A DNA stretch of 46,892 nt from Rhodospirillales bacterium (lineage in GTDB: Bacteria > Pseudomonadota > Alphaproteobacteria > BOG-932 > Roseiterribacteraceae), in NCBI GenBank assembly GCA_003165335.1, contig PLTD01000259.1, positions 1 to 46,892 on the forward strand, written 5' to 3'. Each line of letters begins with the position of its first letter. Within the stretch, counting starts at the first letter, position 1. The position numbers were made by a program, and so were the translations under genes. The notes under the pieces are model-generated. The model had not been told where the DNA came from. It saw only the letters and a list, made by a program, of their open reading frames with translations, and searched no databases. Of this stretch, positions 33,260-41,725 are shown piece after piece.

Positions 33260-35020
33260 ATGAAGAGTATCTGGCGTATCATCACAATGATTCCGGAATA
33301 TCGCGGACGCTTGGCAGCTGTCATTGCGGGCAGTGCGCTCCTTGGTCTGTCCAGCACAGCAATTCCCTATCTCTTCAAGGCAATCGTCGACACGATTGCG
33401 AAGCTTACGAGCCATCGCATCGAACCTGAACAGGCGCGGGCGCAGCTGGTTGAACTGCTGATCGCCTTCGCAGCGCTGCGTTTCGCTGTGGTGATTTTCA
33501 ATTATCTGCTGGCCCGGCAGGCCGACTCTTTGTGGCTGAGGACGGTGAGCACACTGCGGCAGCGCGTATTCGACACCATGGCCGCACTGTCGATCGACTA
33601 TTACGAGCGCACACGCGTCGGCGACGTGATGGATCGTTACAGCACGGTGACTTCCATCACCATGTGGCTGTTCCAGCTGAGTGAGGGCACGCTTGCAGGC
33701 ATTCTTCAGCTGTTTTTTGGAATATCGCTTCTTCTGATTAAGGCGCCACTGATCGGTGCACTGATGCTTGTGGTCATCCCATTCAACTTCTTCGCTTCGT
33801 TTCGAACCGTGTCACGAATCAAACCGTTCAGACGCAACTGGCACCGGCTTATCGGCATCATGGCGGGTTTGCTCAGCGAGATGGTCAGTCAAATGGCAAC
33901 GGTCCGCAGTTTCGCGGGCGAAAGAGCGATCAAAAATCGCTTCGAAACCTTGCAGCGAGAATGGTGGGATACTCGCGAAGTCGAGATGGGCTTGGACCAG
34001 CGAGCCGGAGTGCGCCTCAACCTGGTCAATGCGGTCGCAGTGACGGCATCCGTAGGCGTGGTCAGCCTTGAGGCGTTCCGCGGGCATATGACGGTCGGCG
34101 ACATATTGCTCGTGCTTACGCTGACACAGAGCCTCATCACCGCGGTGCAGCCGATCACCCGCACCATCAATACGGCCGGCGATGTCGATACATCGGCGGA
34201 GCGTCTCGTGGAGCTTCTGGCGAACGCGCCGACGGTTCTCGATGCGCCCGACGCCCGGCCGCTGGAGCACATTGATACGATCGAATTCCGCAACGTGTCG
34301 TTCGCCTATCCTGGCACGGACCATCCGAGCCTCGAGGATGTGTCGTTTCAGATCGAAGCAGGGAAGATACTGGCGTTGGTCGGGCCGAGCGGTTCGGGTA
34401 AGTCAACGCTGATTAAGCTGCTGATGCGGTTCTATGATCCGACCTCGGGCGAGATCGCCATCAACGGCGTCGACATACGCACCTACACCCAGGCTTCGAT
34501 CCGTGCTGCGATGGGCACCGTGCTGCAGGATGTTGCGCTGTTCAATGACACAATCGAGGACAATATCGGCTTCGCACGACCGGGGGCATCGCGGGAAGCC
34601 ATCCGCGAGGCTGCCGAGGCTGCCCATGCCGACGCGTTCATTCGCGGCCTGCCCGACGAATATATGACCCTGGTCGGCGAACGCGGCGTCAGGCTTTCGG
34701 GCGGCGAGAAGCAACGCGTCGCTATTGCTCGCGCGCTGTTGCGCGATCCCCAGATCATCATTCTGGATGAGGCAACAAGTGCGCTCGATTCGGAGTCGGA
34801 ACGGCTGGTCCAAGAAGGTCTCAATCGATTGATGCGCGGTCGGACGGCGATCGTCATCGCTCACCGTCTCAGCACGATCGCGGGGGCTGACCGAATCCTT
34901 GTCCTGCAACATGGACGGGTTTTGGAGATCGGCGATCATGGCTCGCTGCTGAAACGCCCGGAGAGTCTCTATGCCAAACTTCACACTCTCCAGCACGGGC
35001 GACAGCCGATCGAGGCTTAG
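33260..35020 (+). CDS. ABC exporter, single-chain homodimeric type
   Basis: This 586-residue fusion of a six-helix membrane domain (about 15-310) and an ATPase has every catalytic motif intact. Walker A is GPSGSGKST (about 374), the signature is LSGGEKQRVAIARALL (about 479), Walker B is IIILDEATSALD with the catalytic Glu, and the H-loop is IAHRLSTI. It should work as a homodimer, unlike the heterodimeric pair at 17478-21118. It resembles MsbA-like and HMT1-like exporters. The substrate is unknown. Placement inside the island suggests export of a product or detoxification (inference). Confidence 0.93.
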   Translation: MKSIWRIITMIPEYRGRLAAVIAGSALLGLSSTAIPYLFKAIVDTIAKLTSHRIEPEQARAQLVELLIAFAALRFAVVIFNYLLARQADSLWLRTVSTLRQRVFDTMAALSIDYYERTRVGDVMDRYSTVTSITMWLFQLSEGTLAGILQLFFGISLLLIKAPLIGALMLVVIPFNFFASFRTVSRIKPFRRNWHRLIGIMAGLLSEMVSQMATVRSFAGERAIKNRFETLQREWWDTREVEMGLDQRAGVRLNLVNAVAVTASVGVVSLEAFRGHMTVGDILLVLTLTQSLITAVQPITRTINTAGDVDTSAERLVELLANAPTVLDAPDARPLEHIDTIEFRNVSFAYPGTDHPSLEDVSFQIEAGKILALVGPSGSGKSTLIKLLMRFYDPTSGEIAINGVDIRTYTQASIRAAMGTVLQDVALFNDTIEDNIGFARPGASREAIREAAEAAHADAFIRGLPDEYMTLVGERGVRLSGGEKQRVAIARALLRDPQIIILDEATSALDSESERLVQEGLNRLMRGRTAIVIAHRLSTIAGADRILVLQHGRVLEIGDHGSLLKRPESLYAKLHTLQHGRQPIEA

Positions 35021-35095
35021 CTCAAAGACGATGACCTCAGCCCGCGAGGAGCCGGCAACCTCTATCAACAGCGAAGGTCAGATGTTTGCAGGTCG

Positions 35096-35737
35096 TTAAC
35101 CCAAAGACTCGGAATAGGTCATAACAAGATAGATCAAGGCCTGTTGATCGGTTAAGTTCCGGTAGTTGTGGGGTTGATCAGCCTGAAACCAAAGAGCATC
35201 GCCTTCGCCGATGCGGTAAATATTACCGGAAGCACTGATTTCAATTCGGCCTTTGACGACGACCAGATTTTCGACAGTACCGGCGCTATGCGCATCCGCG
35301 TTTTCGAATCCGCCGGCCGTGAGGCGAAGTTCGTAGAATTCGGTTTTTCGTTCGGCATCAAAGGGAAAGAGCGCGCGGGTGCTGAACTCGCCGGACGCGG
35401 ATGTAAGCACCTTAGATTGGTCGGCGGGCAGGACACGGGCTTTATGGCTGCTCGGCGCGGCAAGCAGCGCGGAGAATGGAACGTCGAACGCGCGTGCGAT
35501 CTTAAAAACGATATTGATGGAGGGGACGCTGCGGCCCAACTCTATCTGGCTGAGCATCGCCCGGCTGACCCCCGACAGCTTTGCTAGACTTTCTAACGAG
35601 TGACCGCGGCGCGTTCGGAACCGCTTAAGGTTCGGACCGACGATGGCCCCTATGTCGTCATCGTAGGGGGCGTTAGTGCGCGACGCTGCATCCTTAGCCG
35701 AACCTGGTTCGAGGCGCAGAGGAATTGGATCCACCAT
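35096..35737 (-). CDS. XRE-family regulator with C-terminal cupin domain (copy 2)
   Basis: The ATG at 35735-35737 gives 213 residues, the same architecture and nearly the same length as copy 1 at 9171. A 44-residue upstream extension lacks similarity and is rejected. The HTH reads LESLAKLSGVSRAMLSQIEL, then GRSVPSINIVFKIARAFDVP. The cupin reads SAGTVENLVVVKGRIEISAS, then ALWFQADQPHNYRNL. Recognition helices of the two copies are nearly identical, so both may bind the same operator while sensing different ligands. A looser organosulfur element lies upstream at 36001-36019. Confidence 0.9.
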   Translation of the reverse strand: MVDPIPLRLEPGSAKDAASRTNAPYDDDIGAIVGPNLKRFRTRRGHSLESLAKLSGVSRAMLSQIELGRSVPSINIVFKIARAFDVPFSALLAAPSSHKARVLPADQSKVLTSASGEFSTRALFPFDAERKTEFYELRLTAGGFENADAHSAGTVENLVVVKGRIEISASGNIYRIGEGDALWFQADQPHNYRNLTDQQALIYLVMTYSESLG

Positions 35738-36194
35738 CAGCCGCCAACCATGCTGTCGCCATCGATCCGCAAAATGGGAAGGATGTAATAGGCCGGCTTT
35801 TGCGTCGAAGGAGCCTCGTTCTTGCGCTCGGCATCCCAAGCGATATGAGACCGAACCGCGCCTGCGCATTTCCGGCGTCCAATGCGGACGGTCGCCAGAT
35901 CCACGACGTTATTTTGTTCGAATATAATTTTGCTACAGCCGGTTGCGGGCACTTTTCACACTCGGTCATTATTCCTGAAGAGCGACTATATACGACCCAA
36001 GTATCCAATAAAACAGATAATATGACGTTAGCAGAGATTTTGCTTTGCACAGCGCCGCGACGGCGGAAACCAACTGCGGCATAATCTCAACAGGGTCGCC
36101 TTGGCTCTAGTCATCTGTTAAAACACCAAAGCCGATGCGATGTTGATCGAGGATCATTCGCGCAAATGCGGCAGATACAAAATCTGGAACCCGT
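35738..36194. promoter_or_regulatory. Non-coding stretch with two looser organosulfur elements
   Basis: No convincing gene is seen. The complement of 36001-36019 reads TATCTGTTTTATTGGATAC, facing the regulator. CATCTGTTAAAACACC (36112-36127) faces the FAD protein at 36195, 68 bases from its start. Both resemble the core TATCTGTTATATTGAC but differ at several positions. Confidence 0.4.
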
Positions 36195-37637
36195 ATGACC
36201 AACATTGCCATTATCGGAGCGGGATTCAGCGGCACTTTGCTTGCGCTTCATTTGCTGCGTCGGTGTCCGGCTGGTTGCAATGTGACCTTGATCGAGCGCG
36301 CAGTTAAGTTTGGGCGCGGCGCAGCTTACGCGACGGGCAATCCCAATCACCTTTTGAACGTGCCGGCAGGCCGGATGAGCGCCTTTCACGACCGCTCCGG
36401 TGATTTTCTCGATTGGCTTAAACAGCAATCCGACCCCTGCTTGGACCTACCGCTGGGCGAGCACAGCTTTGTCCCGCGTCAGCTGTTCGGCGATTATGTT
36501 CGGCATCTGCTCAACCGCGAAATCAAGGCGTCTTCTCGGGACGTGAAATTGAAATTGACCCGGGGAGACGTGCAGGGGATCGAGCCGGCTGCGGGTGGTG
36601 TCGTTATCCGTCTCGATCGCGGCAGGTCGGTGCACGCGGATCTAGCTGTTCTGGCTGTCGGAAATTTTCCGCCCGAATCACCGCCGGTCGACGATCCGGC
36701 CTTCTATAACTCCAATCTTTATCGCTCCGACCCCTGGGCGTCCAACGCGTTTTCAGGGCTCAAATCCGATAGTCCGGTCTTGCTGATCGGCACCGGCTTA
36801 ACGATGGTGGATGCGACCATCTCCTTGCTCGACCACGGGCACAAGGGCCCCATCTATGCGCTGTCTCGCCGAGGGCTGCTGCCCCAAAGGCATGTTGCTT
36901 CTGTCGTGACACCGGCAGAGCGCGTAGAGCCAGTTCCCACGTCGCTGGTTCAACTCACGCAATTTCTGCGGCGTGAAGCCAAGCGCGCGGTTTGCGAAAG
37001 TGCAGATTGGCGCGCGGTCGTCGATGCGTTGCGTCCGTTCACCGGCGATGTCTGGGCTGAAATGTCTATGACCGACCGAGCACGTTTTCTGCGTCATATC
37101 CGTCCCTGGTGGGAAATCCATCGCCATCGCATGGCGACATCGGTCGCGGATCGAATAGAGGCCGCGATCGCGCGCGGCCAGCTCCGACTTAAGGCCGGCC
37201 GGATATTGTCGTTTCACGAGGATAACGGTCAGGTGGATGTCCGTTATCGTTTGCGCGGGACGGATCGTGTCGAAAGTCTGACCGCCGCGCGGGTGGTCAA
37301 TTGTTCCGGGCCAGGTTGCGATTACGCGCGGATTTCTCATCCTCTGATCCGCAACATGCTCGAAACCGGGATGGTTAGGCCCGACGCCCTTAGTCTCGGG
37401 TTAGATGTTACGAGAAATTGCGCTCTTAAAGATCGTCGAGGTGCAATCTCCGGCCGACTCTTCGCCGTCGGCCCTGTCACAAAAGCGGCTTTCTGGGAAA
37501 TGACCGCGGTGCCGGATATTCGCCGGCAATGCGAATATCTGGCCAATCACATCAGCAGTTTGGTTAAGGGGGCGTCGTCAAAGGGTCAGTCGTCTACGGA
37601 AGAGCTTCGGCGCGAGATTCGGAAGGTGATCGGCTGA
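36195..37637 (+). CDS. FAD/NAD(P)-binding oxidoreductase (PF13454-like)
   Basis: This 480-residue protein has an N-terminal Rossmann motif IAIIGAGFSGTLLALHLL followed by LIERAVKFGRGAAYATGNPN and HLLNVPAGRMSAF, the pattern of the NAD_binding_9 family. A second nucleotide-binding strand is VLLIGTGLTMVDATISLLDH (about residue 196). The C-terminal part contains VVNCSGPGCDYARISHPLI. It is cytoplasmic. The precise reaction is not known to me. Relatives are FAD-dependent oxidoreductases of mostly unassigned role. It is the last gene with an island-like upstream element and may belong to the regulon. Confidence 0.85.
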   Translation: MTNIAIIGAGFSGTLLALHLLRRCPAGCNVTLIERAVKFGRGAAYATGNPNHLLNVPAGRMSAFHDRSGDFLDWLKQQSDPCLDLPLGEHSFVPRQLFGDYVRHLLNREIKASSRDVKLKLTRGDVQGIEPAAGGVVIRLDRGRSVHADLAVLAVGNFPPESPPVDDPAFYNSNLYRSDPWASNAFSGLKSDSPVLLIGTGLTMVDATISLLDHGHKGPIYALSRRGLLPQRHVASVVTPAERVEPVPTSLVQLTQFLRREAKRAVCESADWRAVVDALRPFTGDVWAEMSMTDRARFLRHIRPWWEIHRHRMATSVADRIEAAIARGQLRLKAGRILSFHEDNGQVDVRYRLRGTDRVESLTAARVVNCSGPGCDYARISHPLIRNMLETGMVRPDALSLGLDVTRNCALKDRRGAISGRLFAVGPVTKAAFWEMTAVPDIRRQCEYLANHISSLVKGASSKGQSSTEELRREIRKVIG

Positions 37638-37707
37638 AGCCCGCACTGAAGTCCGGTAGCGAAGCCTTCCGGCTCGATAGCGGACATCTCAGTGAGCCCC
37701 GCAGGAC

Positions 37708-37816
37708 AAAAAAAGAGCCGCACGAAGGCGGCTCAAAGGCAGGGAGGAAACGCCCGTAGGGGCGTTGGATATGGCGGGGAAGATGCCATATCGACTGCAT
37801 TGATAGCGCAAAGCAG
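37708..37816 (-). ncRNA. Candidate trans-acting small RNA with three hairpins
   Basis: On the minus strand a -10-like TATACA (complement of 37823-37828) is followed by about 109 bases with three perfect hairpins. The first is GATATGGC/GCCATATC with loop ATCTTCCCC (37768-37792). The second is AACGCCC/GGGCGTT with loop CTAC (37749-37766). The third is GAGCCGC/GCGGCTC (37715-37734), followed by seven T, an intrinsic terminator. Pyrimidine-rich CUUCCCC and UUUCCUCCCUGCC are exposed in a loop and between hairpins. Such anti-Shine-Dalgarno motifs are typical of alphaproteobacterial regulatory RNAs. No gene on this strand needs the terminator. The 5' end is approximate. Confidence 0.72.
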
Positions 37817-37985
37817 ATGTCTTGTATAGCAGATACTTGTCCGTTTTATTATTTTAATCGATCCATTGCCCGCGCAATTCGTATTTTGAGCCTGTGCCTG
37901 CAACGACACACGGCCAACCTTGCCGTTGACAGCGCAGGTGCAGACCGATGCATGTCCTCGAACTTTTCTTGTGATTGTTAAGCGA

Positions 37986-38009
37986 TAATCATATTATGTA
38001 GTATGATTA
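37986..38009. promoter_or_regulatory. Candidate TetR operator
   Basis: TAATCATA (37986-37993) and TATGATTA (38002-38009) form a perfect 8-base inverted repeat with an 8-base spacer just upstream of the TetR gene. This is the usual size and place for an autoregulatory TetR operator. Confidence 0.6.
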
Positions 38010-38046
38010 ATTGGGGTGGTTCGAAGGTCTCGTTGGCGGGGTTCGG

Positions 38047-38706
38047 GTGACAAAGCTTCTTAGGAGAGGCGCAGATTTGCGCGTTGCCGGCAGGCGTACC
38101 GGGCGGCCGACACGACAAGATGCGAGTCGCAAAAGCGAGCGGCTGATGACGGTTGCCACCGATTATTTCGCCGAACACGGATTTGCCGGGACGACGATCG
38201 ATGCCATCGCGCAGGCCGCGGACATGGGCAAACAGGCCGTCTATACGCGTTTTACCGACAAGGAACGGCTGTTCGATGCCGTTATTCAAAGGCTGAAAGA
38301 GAAGGCGGTCTTCCAGCAGTTTCCACCCGACGACGACAGCTCGGTGACCGAGGGCCTGCCCCGGCGAATCGCGGCGATTTTCGCGGATGCGACGCGGCCA
38401 TATTCGATGACGGTGAGCAAACTTGCGCTACGCGAGGGCCGCCGTTTCCCCGATCTTGTGCCCCTGCTGGTCGAAGGGACCGCTCAGCGCTTTACCAGGC
38501 CGCTCGCTGCTTATCTCGATGCGCATAAACAGGCAGGCGAGGTGCGCGACATCGACACGATGGAGGCGGCGGCAATGTGCGTCGACCTGATCCTGGCCGA
38601 GATCACACTCTCAATCTGCACCGATGTTCCTATTTCGCAATTGCAAATCGATACCAGCGTCAAACGGATCGCCGACTTTACGCTGCGTGGAGTGTCAGCC
38701 CGCTGA
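38047..38706 (+). CDS. TetR/AcrR-family transcriptional regulator
   Basis: GTG at 38047 gives 219 residues. A TTG at 38011 would add 12 more but lies against the palindrome. The N-terminal HTH is at about residues 33-65 (LMTVATDYFAEHGFAGTTID, then AIAQAADMGKQAVYTRFTDK). The C-terminal ligand domain contains REGRRFPDLVPLLVEG. It probably represses itself through the inverted repeat at 37986-38009, and likely the Rieske oxygenase gene that starts 53 bases downstream. The inducer is unknown but may be an aromatic compound. Confidence 0.92.
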   Translation: MTKLLRRGADLRVAGRRTGRPTRQDASRKSERLMTVATDYFAEHGFAGTTIDAIAQAADMGKQAVYTRFTDKERLFDAVIQRLKEKAVFQQFPPDDDSSVTEGLPRRIAAIFADATRPYSMTVSKLALREGRRFPDLVPLLVEGTAQRFTRPLAAYLDAHKQAGEVRDIDTMEAAAMCVDLILAEITLSICTDVPISQLQIDTSVKRIADFTLRGVSAR

Positions 38707-38759
38707 CCGTCGATACCCATTCAAAAGCTCGAACAATAAATATCAACCGGGAGGAAAAG

Positions 38760-40022
38760 ATGAACGAAGGACAGATAGAACGCCAAGAGTTGCTGAGTGA
38801 CGAAGAAGCGATGGCCGCCACCGTCAAGATGCGCGCCAAGCTGGATGCCGGCGGGCTGACGGAGGTCAACCGGCAGACGATGATCGGCATTGCCGACCGG
38901 CTGATCGCCCTGGCCAAGGAGGGGCGCCCCACGCTGGCCGAAAGCGTTATGGAGGTCGATACCGGAATCTATACCGACCCGGCCCTATTCGAGGCCGAGA
39001 CTCATGCGATCTTCGACCGTTTTCCCTTTGTGGCCGGCCTGTCGCGCGATGTCGAAAAGCCTGGCGACTTTCTTAATACAAGTGATTTCGGTACGCCGAC
39101 CATCGTTACCCGCAATAAGGACGGGCAGATCAAGGCCTTCGTCAATTCCTGTCGGCACCGTGGTGCGGCCCTGGTTTACGAACCCAGCGGCAATACCGGG
39201 GCCGGATTCACCTGCCCCTATCACGGTTGGAGCTATAATCTGGACGGCAAGCTTTTGGGCATTACCTGCAATTCCAGCTTCGGCAACCCGGATAAGGGCG
39301 AGCACGGGCTGGTAGAGGTTGCAGCCGAGGAGCGCCATGGCCTGATTTTCGTCGCGACCAAACCGGGCGTCAGCCTGAACCTGGATGAATATCTGGGCGA
39401 CGAGTTGAACCAGGAATTACCGCACTGGGGCTTCGACAAGGTTCAGGCCAGCAAGGCTGCGCCGATTCCCCTGGACGGCAATTGGAAATTGTCGCTCGAG
39501 GCCTTCCTGGAATCCTATCATTTCGACTATGCGCACCGGGATAATCTGGCCCATTTCTATTTCGGCAACGTCGCCGACGTCACTCCGATGGGCAGGCATC
39601 TGCGCTTTTCCGTCCCGCACAAGAGCATCATGGAACTGGCCGACCAGCCGGTCGACGAATGGGTTCCCGAGAACCACATTACGCTCGCCTATATGCTGTT
39701 CCCGGGCACGATCCTGATCAATTCACCCCAAGTGCTGGAGTTCTTCCAGATCGTTCCGGTGTCGGTCGGAAAGTCGATCGTGCGCCATGCCTGCTATGCG
39801 CGGATGGATTTGAACGAGCCGGGCAACCGGGAAATGTTCGAAATGACGTGGGAAAGTGCCCATAGCATCGTGCTGAGGCAGGATCTGCCCTATGGCGTGA
39901 CCACGGCCCATGCCGGCGTCAAAGGAAAGGCGATGCCGAAGTTCCTGTTCGGGCGAAACGAAATGGCCTTGCAGCATATGCACGGTGAAATCCGCAAAGC
40001 CGTGGCCGAGGGCGCTTCATAA
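38760..40022 (+). CDS. Rieske non-heme iron oxygenase, alpha subunit
   Basis: The ATG at 38760 has CGGGAGG upstream and gives 420 residues. The Rieske cluster ligands are Cys131 and His133 (NSCRHRGA) and Cys152 and His155 (TCPYHGWSY). The mononuclear iron His pair is His254 and His259 in ESYHFDYAHRDN, so the enzyme looks complete. Such enzymes hydroxylate or demethylate aromatic or related substrates using electrons from a ferredoxin or reductase. No reductase, ferredoxin or beta subunit gene is adjacent, so partners must be encoded elsewhere. It is probably co-transcribed with the TetR gene. Whether it joins organosulfur metabolism is not shown. Confidence 0.94.
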   Translation: MNEGQIERQELLSDEEAMAATVKMRAKLDAGGLTEVNRQTMIGIADRLIALAKEGRPTLAESVMEVDTGIYTDPALFEAETHAIFDRFPFVAGLSRDVEKPGDFLNTSDFGTPTIVTRNKDGQIKAFVNSCRHRGAALVYEPSGNTGAGFTCPYHGWSYNLDGKLLGITCNSSFGNPDKGEHGLVEVAAEERHGLIFVATKPGVSLNLDEYLGDELNQELPHWGFDKVQASKAAPIPLDGNWKLSLEAFLESYHFDYAHRDNLAHFYFGNVADVTPMGRHLRFSVPHKSIMELADQPVDEWVPENHITLAYMLFPGTILINSPQVLEFFQIVPVSVGKSIVRHACYARMDLNEPGNREMFEMTWESAHSIVLRQDLPYGVTTAHAGVKGKAMPKFLFGRNEMALQHMHGEIRKAVAEGAS

Positions 40023-40058
40023 GGCGCAGCTTAAAGGGCCTAAAGCGCAGATAAAAAA

Positions 40059-40088
40059 TGGGCGGCGTCTCTTTCGGGACGCCGCCCA
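40059..40088 (-). terminator. Terminator of PEP-CTERM gene, possibly bidirectional
   Basis: TGGGCGGCGTC (40059-40069) pairs perfectly with GACGCCGCCCA (40078-40088). On the minus strand it is followed by a T-run (TTTTTTAT), so it ends the minus-strand PEP-CTERM transcript. It also sits 37 bases after the Rieske gene. Confidence 0.8.
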
Positions 40089-40111
40089 GTTATAATGCGC
40101 TCAGTGAAAAC

Positions 40112-40903
40112 TCAGATTTGCAGCTTGCGACGATTCCGGCGAACCAGGCCAAGTCCGGCGAGACCGGCGCCCAAAAGACCCAGGGTTCCAGGCTCAGGCG
40201 TCTGTGTGCCGCCGCCGCCCGTCTGGCTGATCGGCACGTGATAGATCAGCGAGGTGTCGATCGCGAAGCCGTTGCCGGTGTTGGCGCCGCTCGAATTGAT
40301 GATGACATAGGAAATATCAGCCGCGTCGCTGGTAATACCGGCGAATATAACGGTACCGGGGTGGGCAATTGAGGTACCCGTGCTAGTGCCGGAATCGGTA
40401 GCTGTTCCAATTACTCCGCCTGTCGCGTTATAGGCGGTTATGGTCTCGCCGTATGCGCCGGAATTCTTGATCTGCAGGTCGAGGCCGACACCGGTAACGG
40501 CGGTTGCAAAGCTGAGCGTAATGGCGCCATCGCTGGTGAATAGAACAGTCGTGCCGGTCGCGAACATGCCTTTCCAAGGCGTCTGACCCTGCACATAGGT
40601 GGTGAAGGGGTTCGTGTCGCCGCTCTGCACGGTGATCTGTTCATTACCGTTCGTGCCGCTGGTGGTCAGCGTCGAATTATTGGCGATGGATCCGTTGTTG
40701 CTCGGCTGACTCAGCGAGGCGTCGAACACGCCCCAGTCGACCGGGTCGGATACCGACGTTGCTAGAGCGCCGGTTCCCGAAGGCGTGAATGCATTTTGGA
40801 AGGCTGAAGCTGATGTATAGGTCGCCACCGTCGCGTTAGCCGCGCCAGCTGCCAAGACAAACGCGCTTGCCGCCGCCATCGGTAGGAGTGTTTTCATAAA
40901 CAT
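40112..40903 (-). CDS. PEP-CTERM sorting-domain surface protein
   Basis: This 263-residue exported protein has a signal peptide (MKTLLPMAAASAFVLAAGAA, cleaved after about ANA). The body is Ser/Thr/Gly-rich and largely beta-strand. The C-terminus reads PEPGTLGLLGAGLAGLGLVR and then a basic tail: the PEP motif, transmembrane helix and Arg cluster recognised by an exosortase. The final location is probably extracellular or in the exopolysaccharide matrix. The exosortase gene is not in the window. The first two codons (Met-Phe) may be excluded if Met3 is the start. Confidence 0.9.
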   Translation of the reverse strand: MFMKTLLPMAAASAFVLAAGAANATVATYTSASAFQNAFTPSGTGALATSVSDPVDWGVFDASLSQPSNNGSIANNSTLTTSGTNGNEQITVQSGDTNPFTTYVQGQTPWKGMFATGTTVLFTSDGAITLSFATAVTGVGLDLQIKNSGAYGETITAYNATGGVIGTATDSGTSTGTSIAHPGTVIFAGITSDAADISYVIINSSGANTGNGFAIDTSLIYHVPISQTGGGGTQTPEPGTLGLLGAGLAGLGLVRRNRRKLQI

Positions 40904-41725
40904 CGAAAGGTCCTCGCCTTAACATCAAATCGCCGCGGTTTTGCCGCTCGGTCCCAGCTATGCATACTGCATGCCAAGATTTTTTTCTTATTGATTACAG
41001 TAATTTAGAGATTCACGGCTACTTGGCTGTGCGAAATTGTAAAACATTCCGACACAGCAGGTCCATCTCAGAATGCGTCGCCTAAACCTGGCGTGGCTTG
41101 GATCAGAGGTCACAGGAAATGACAGTTAGGCCTGGTCTCTAAATTTAACAGTATTGGAGGCATAATTCCACTCAGCGGGCCCGCCAAGCCAGAAAAAGTA
41201 ACCTATTCATTAGAGAGATCGCAGATTTAGTACGCCAAGAACGGGACAAGGGCGGCTGAATAATGTGGTTTATATTGAAAAAGTGGCGATCTGAGTACGT
41301 CTGTAATTATTAGACCCAAGATCCCTTTTGCTAGAGAAGGTCAAAAATATTGACAGAGAAACATAGACTCTTATTAACAGTAACCATGCAGCAAGAGTTC
41401 TAATTGGGTTTCTTTCGGGTCTTCGGGACCGTCTAAGGTAACAACACTAGGCGCGATACTTTCTCATAGTCCCCGCCAGTATCGCTCTAAAGCCCTGTTA
41501 TAAAGTGTAAAATAATCTTGGGCATTTTGAAACTTGTCGGGAAACCTTACAATTGAATCAAATTTGAACTATTATTCGATTCCAAATTCAGAAAATCGGC
41601 CAAAAACGGACCTTGGTACGAATTTTGCATAAAGGTTAAGCCGATATTCAAGACGAAGAAATGCGGTCTGCGGGCGTTGTAAATTGACGTGTCCCCATTT
41701 CAGTAGCGAGGTAGTGAGGGTCATC
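40904..41725. other. AT-rich non-coding region between divergent surface-protein genes
   Basis: 822 bases without a convincing gene. It is visibly richer in A/T than the rest of the window and must hold the promoters of the PEP-CTERM gene and the adhesin gene. TTTGAA at about 41528 and TACAAT 16 bases later could be a promoter for the adhesin. No clear repeats were recognised. Confidence 0.4.

Noticed and set aside
37594-37800. 68-residue minus-strand open frame over the small RNA candidate
   Set aside because: Its translation is Pro/Ser/Arg-rich without a ribosome site and crosses three perfect hairpins including a terminator. A non-coding RNA explains the structure better.
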